The position numbers were made by a program, and so were the translations under genes. From Anaerolineaceae bacterium UBA4890 (GTDB lineage Bacteria; Chloroflexota; Anaerolineae; Anaerolineales; Anaerolineaceae), in the NCBI GenBank assembly GCA_002399085.1, contig DHCY01000018.1, positions 1-10,085 of the forward strand: a stretch of DNA of 10,085 nucleotides, read 5' to 3'. The notes beneath the pieces are model-generated. The model searched no databases. It saw nothing but the letters and a program-made list of their open reading frames with translations, and was not told the DNA's origin. Below, piece after piece: positions 10,026-10,085 of this stretch (positions within the stretch are counted from its first letter, which is position 1; each line of letters opens with the position of its first letter).

Positions 10026-10085
10026 AAAAGTTTTCAGTCGGAGGGTGTCGAGCGCAGGTGGCCAACAGCGCGAAAAAATATCCCA
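10022..10085 (+). CDS. Start of a further gene (partial, cut by window end)
   Basis: ATG 10022 overlaps the HNH stop as ATGA and has a G-rich ribosome site just upstream. The visible start, MKKFSVGGCRAQVANSAKKYP, is too short to identify. By position after the HNH gene a terminase subunit would be expected, but the sequence does not show it. Confidence 0.5.
   Translation, partial: MKKFSVGGCRAQVANSAKKYP

Overview
This window looks like the early-to-late transition region of a temperate phage or prophage of a bacterium, most likely a member of the Chloroflexota (Anaerolineae-like). The host inference rests mainly on one protein (154-1128, minus strand). It carries a lipoprotein-like segment followed by an 'IEVTREIEVTR...TPPPPT' stretch, a style very common in exported Chloroflexota proteins. 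Base composition by eye is mid-GC. The genes are short, tightly packed, often overlapping, and almost all on the plus strand, which is typical of phage.

Layout. (1) 1-51 may be the 3' tail of an unknown plus-strand gene. (2) 154-1729, minus strand: a two-gene lysogeny operon made of an S24/LexA-type self-cleaving repressor and a HIRAN-domain membrane protein. (3) 1740-1873: a divergent control region with a leftward -10, a strong rightward promoter and operator-like repeats. (4) 1874-3190, plus strand: a Cro-like regulator, a one-helix membrane peptide and a tyrosine recombinase. (5) 3205-3954: a perfect 24-bp palindrome, a lone LexA-type DNA-binding domain and a second winged-helix protein ending in a sliding-clamp-binding motif. 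(6) 3957-4733: a lambda-O-like replication initiator whose linker-coding region holds a probable origin, with two perfect DnaA boxes, three 18-bp palindromic iterons and an AT-rich, foldable spacer. (7) 4723-6163: small accessory genes, including an ASCH-domain protein and a zinc-ribbon protein. (8) 6178-6592: a self-contained Cas2-like (SinR-type) gene with its own promoter, operator-like inverted repeat and terminator. (9) 6661-8136: a beta-class DNA methyltransferase fused to an Mrr-like nuclease domain. (10) 8137-8598: a 460-bp non-coding stretch. It holds an unusual tRNA (Arg(UCU)-like body with GCU anticodon), an inverted degenerate copy of its 5' half downstream of a good promoter, and a second promoter running into an intrinsic terminator. 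(11) 8599-9688: three membrane proteins that look like a holin/lysis module. (12) 9678-10025: an HNH endonuclease of the kind found just before terminase genes. (13) 10022 onward: the start of one further gene.

How it fits together. The repressor should hold the rightward promoter shut in the lysogen and, if the shared TATACTAAT element is its operator, also the Cas2-like gene 4.4 kb away. The HIRAN membrane protein would be made with the repressor, so it is a candidate lysogenic-conversion factor. After induction, rightward transcription would make Cro, integrase, the two winged-helix proteins and the initiator that acts on its own gene. The promoter-short RNA-terminator unit just before the holin-like genes resembles lambda pR'-6S RNA-tR', suggesting late expression by antitermination. 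The most unusual element is the tRNA and its inverted antisense-like half at 8203-8348.
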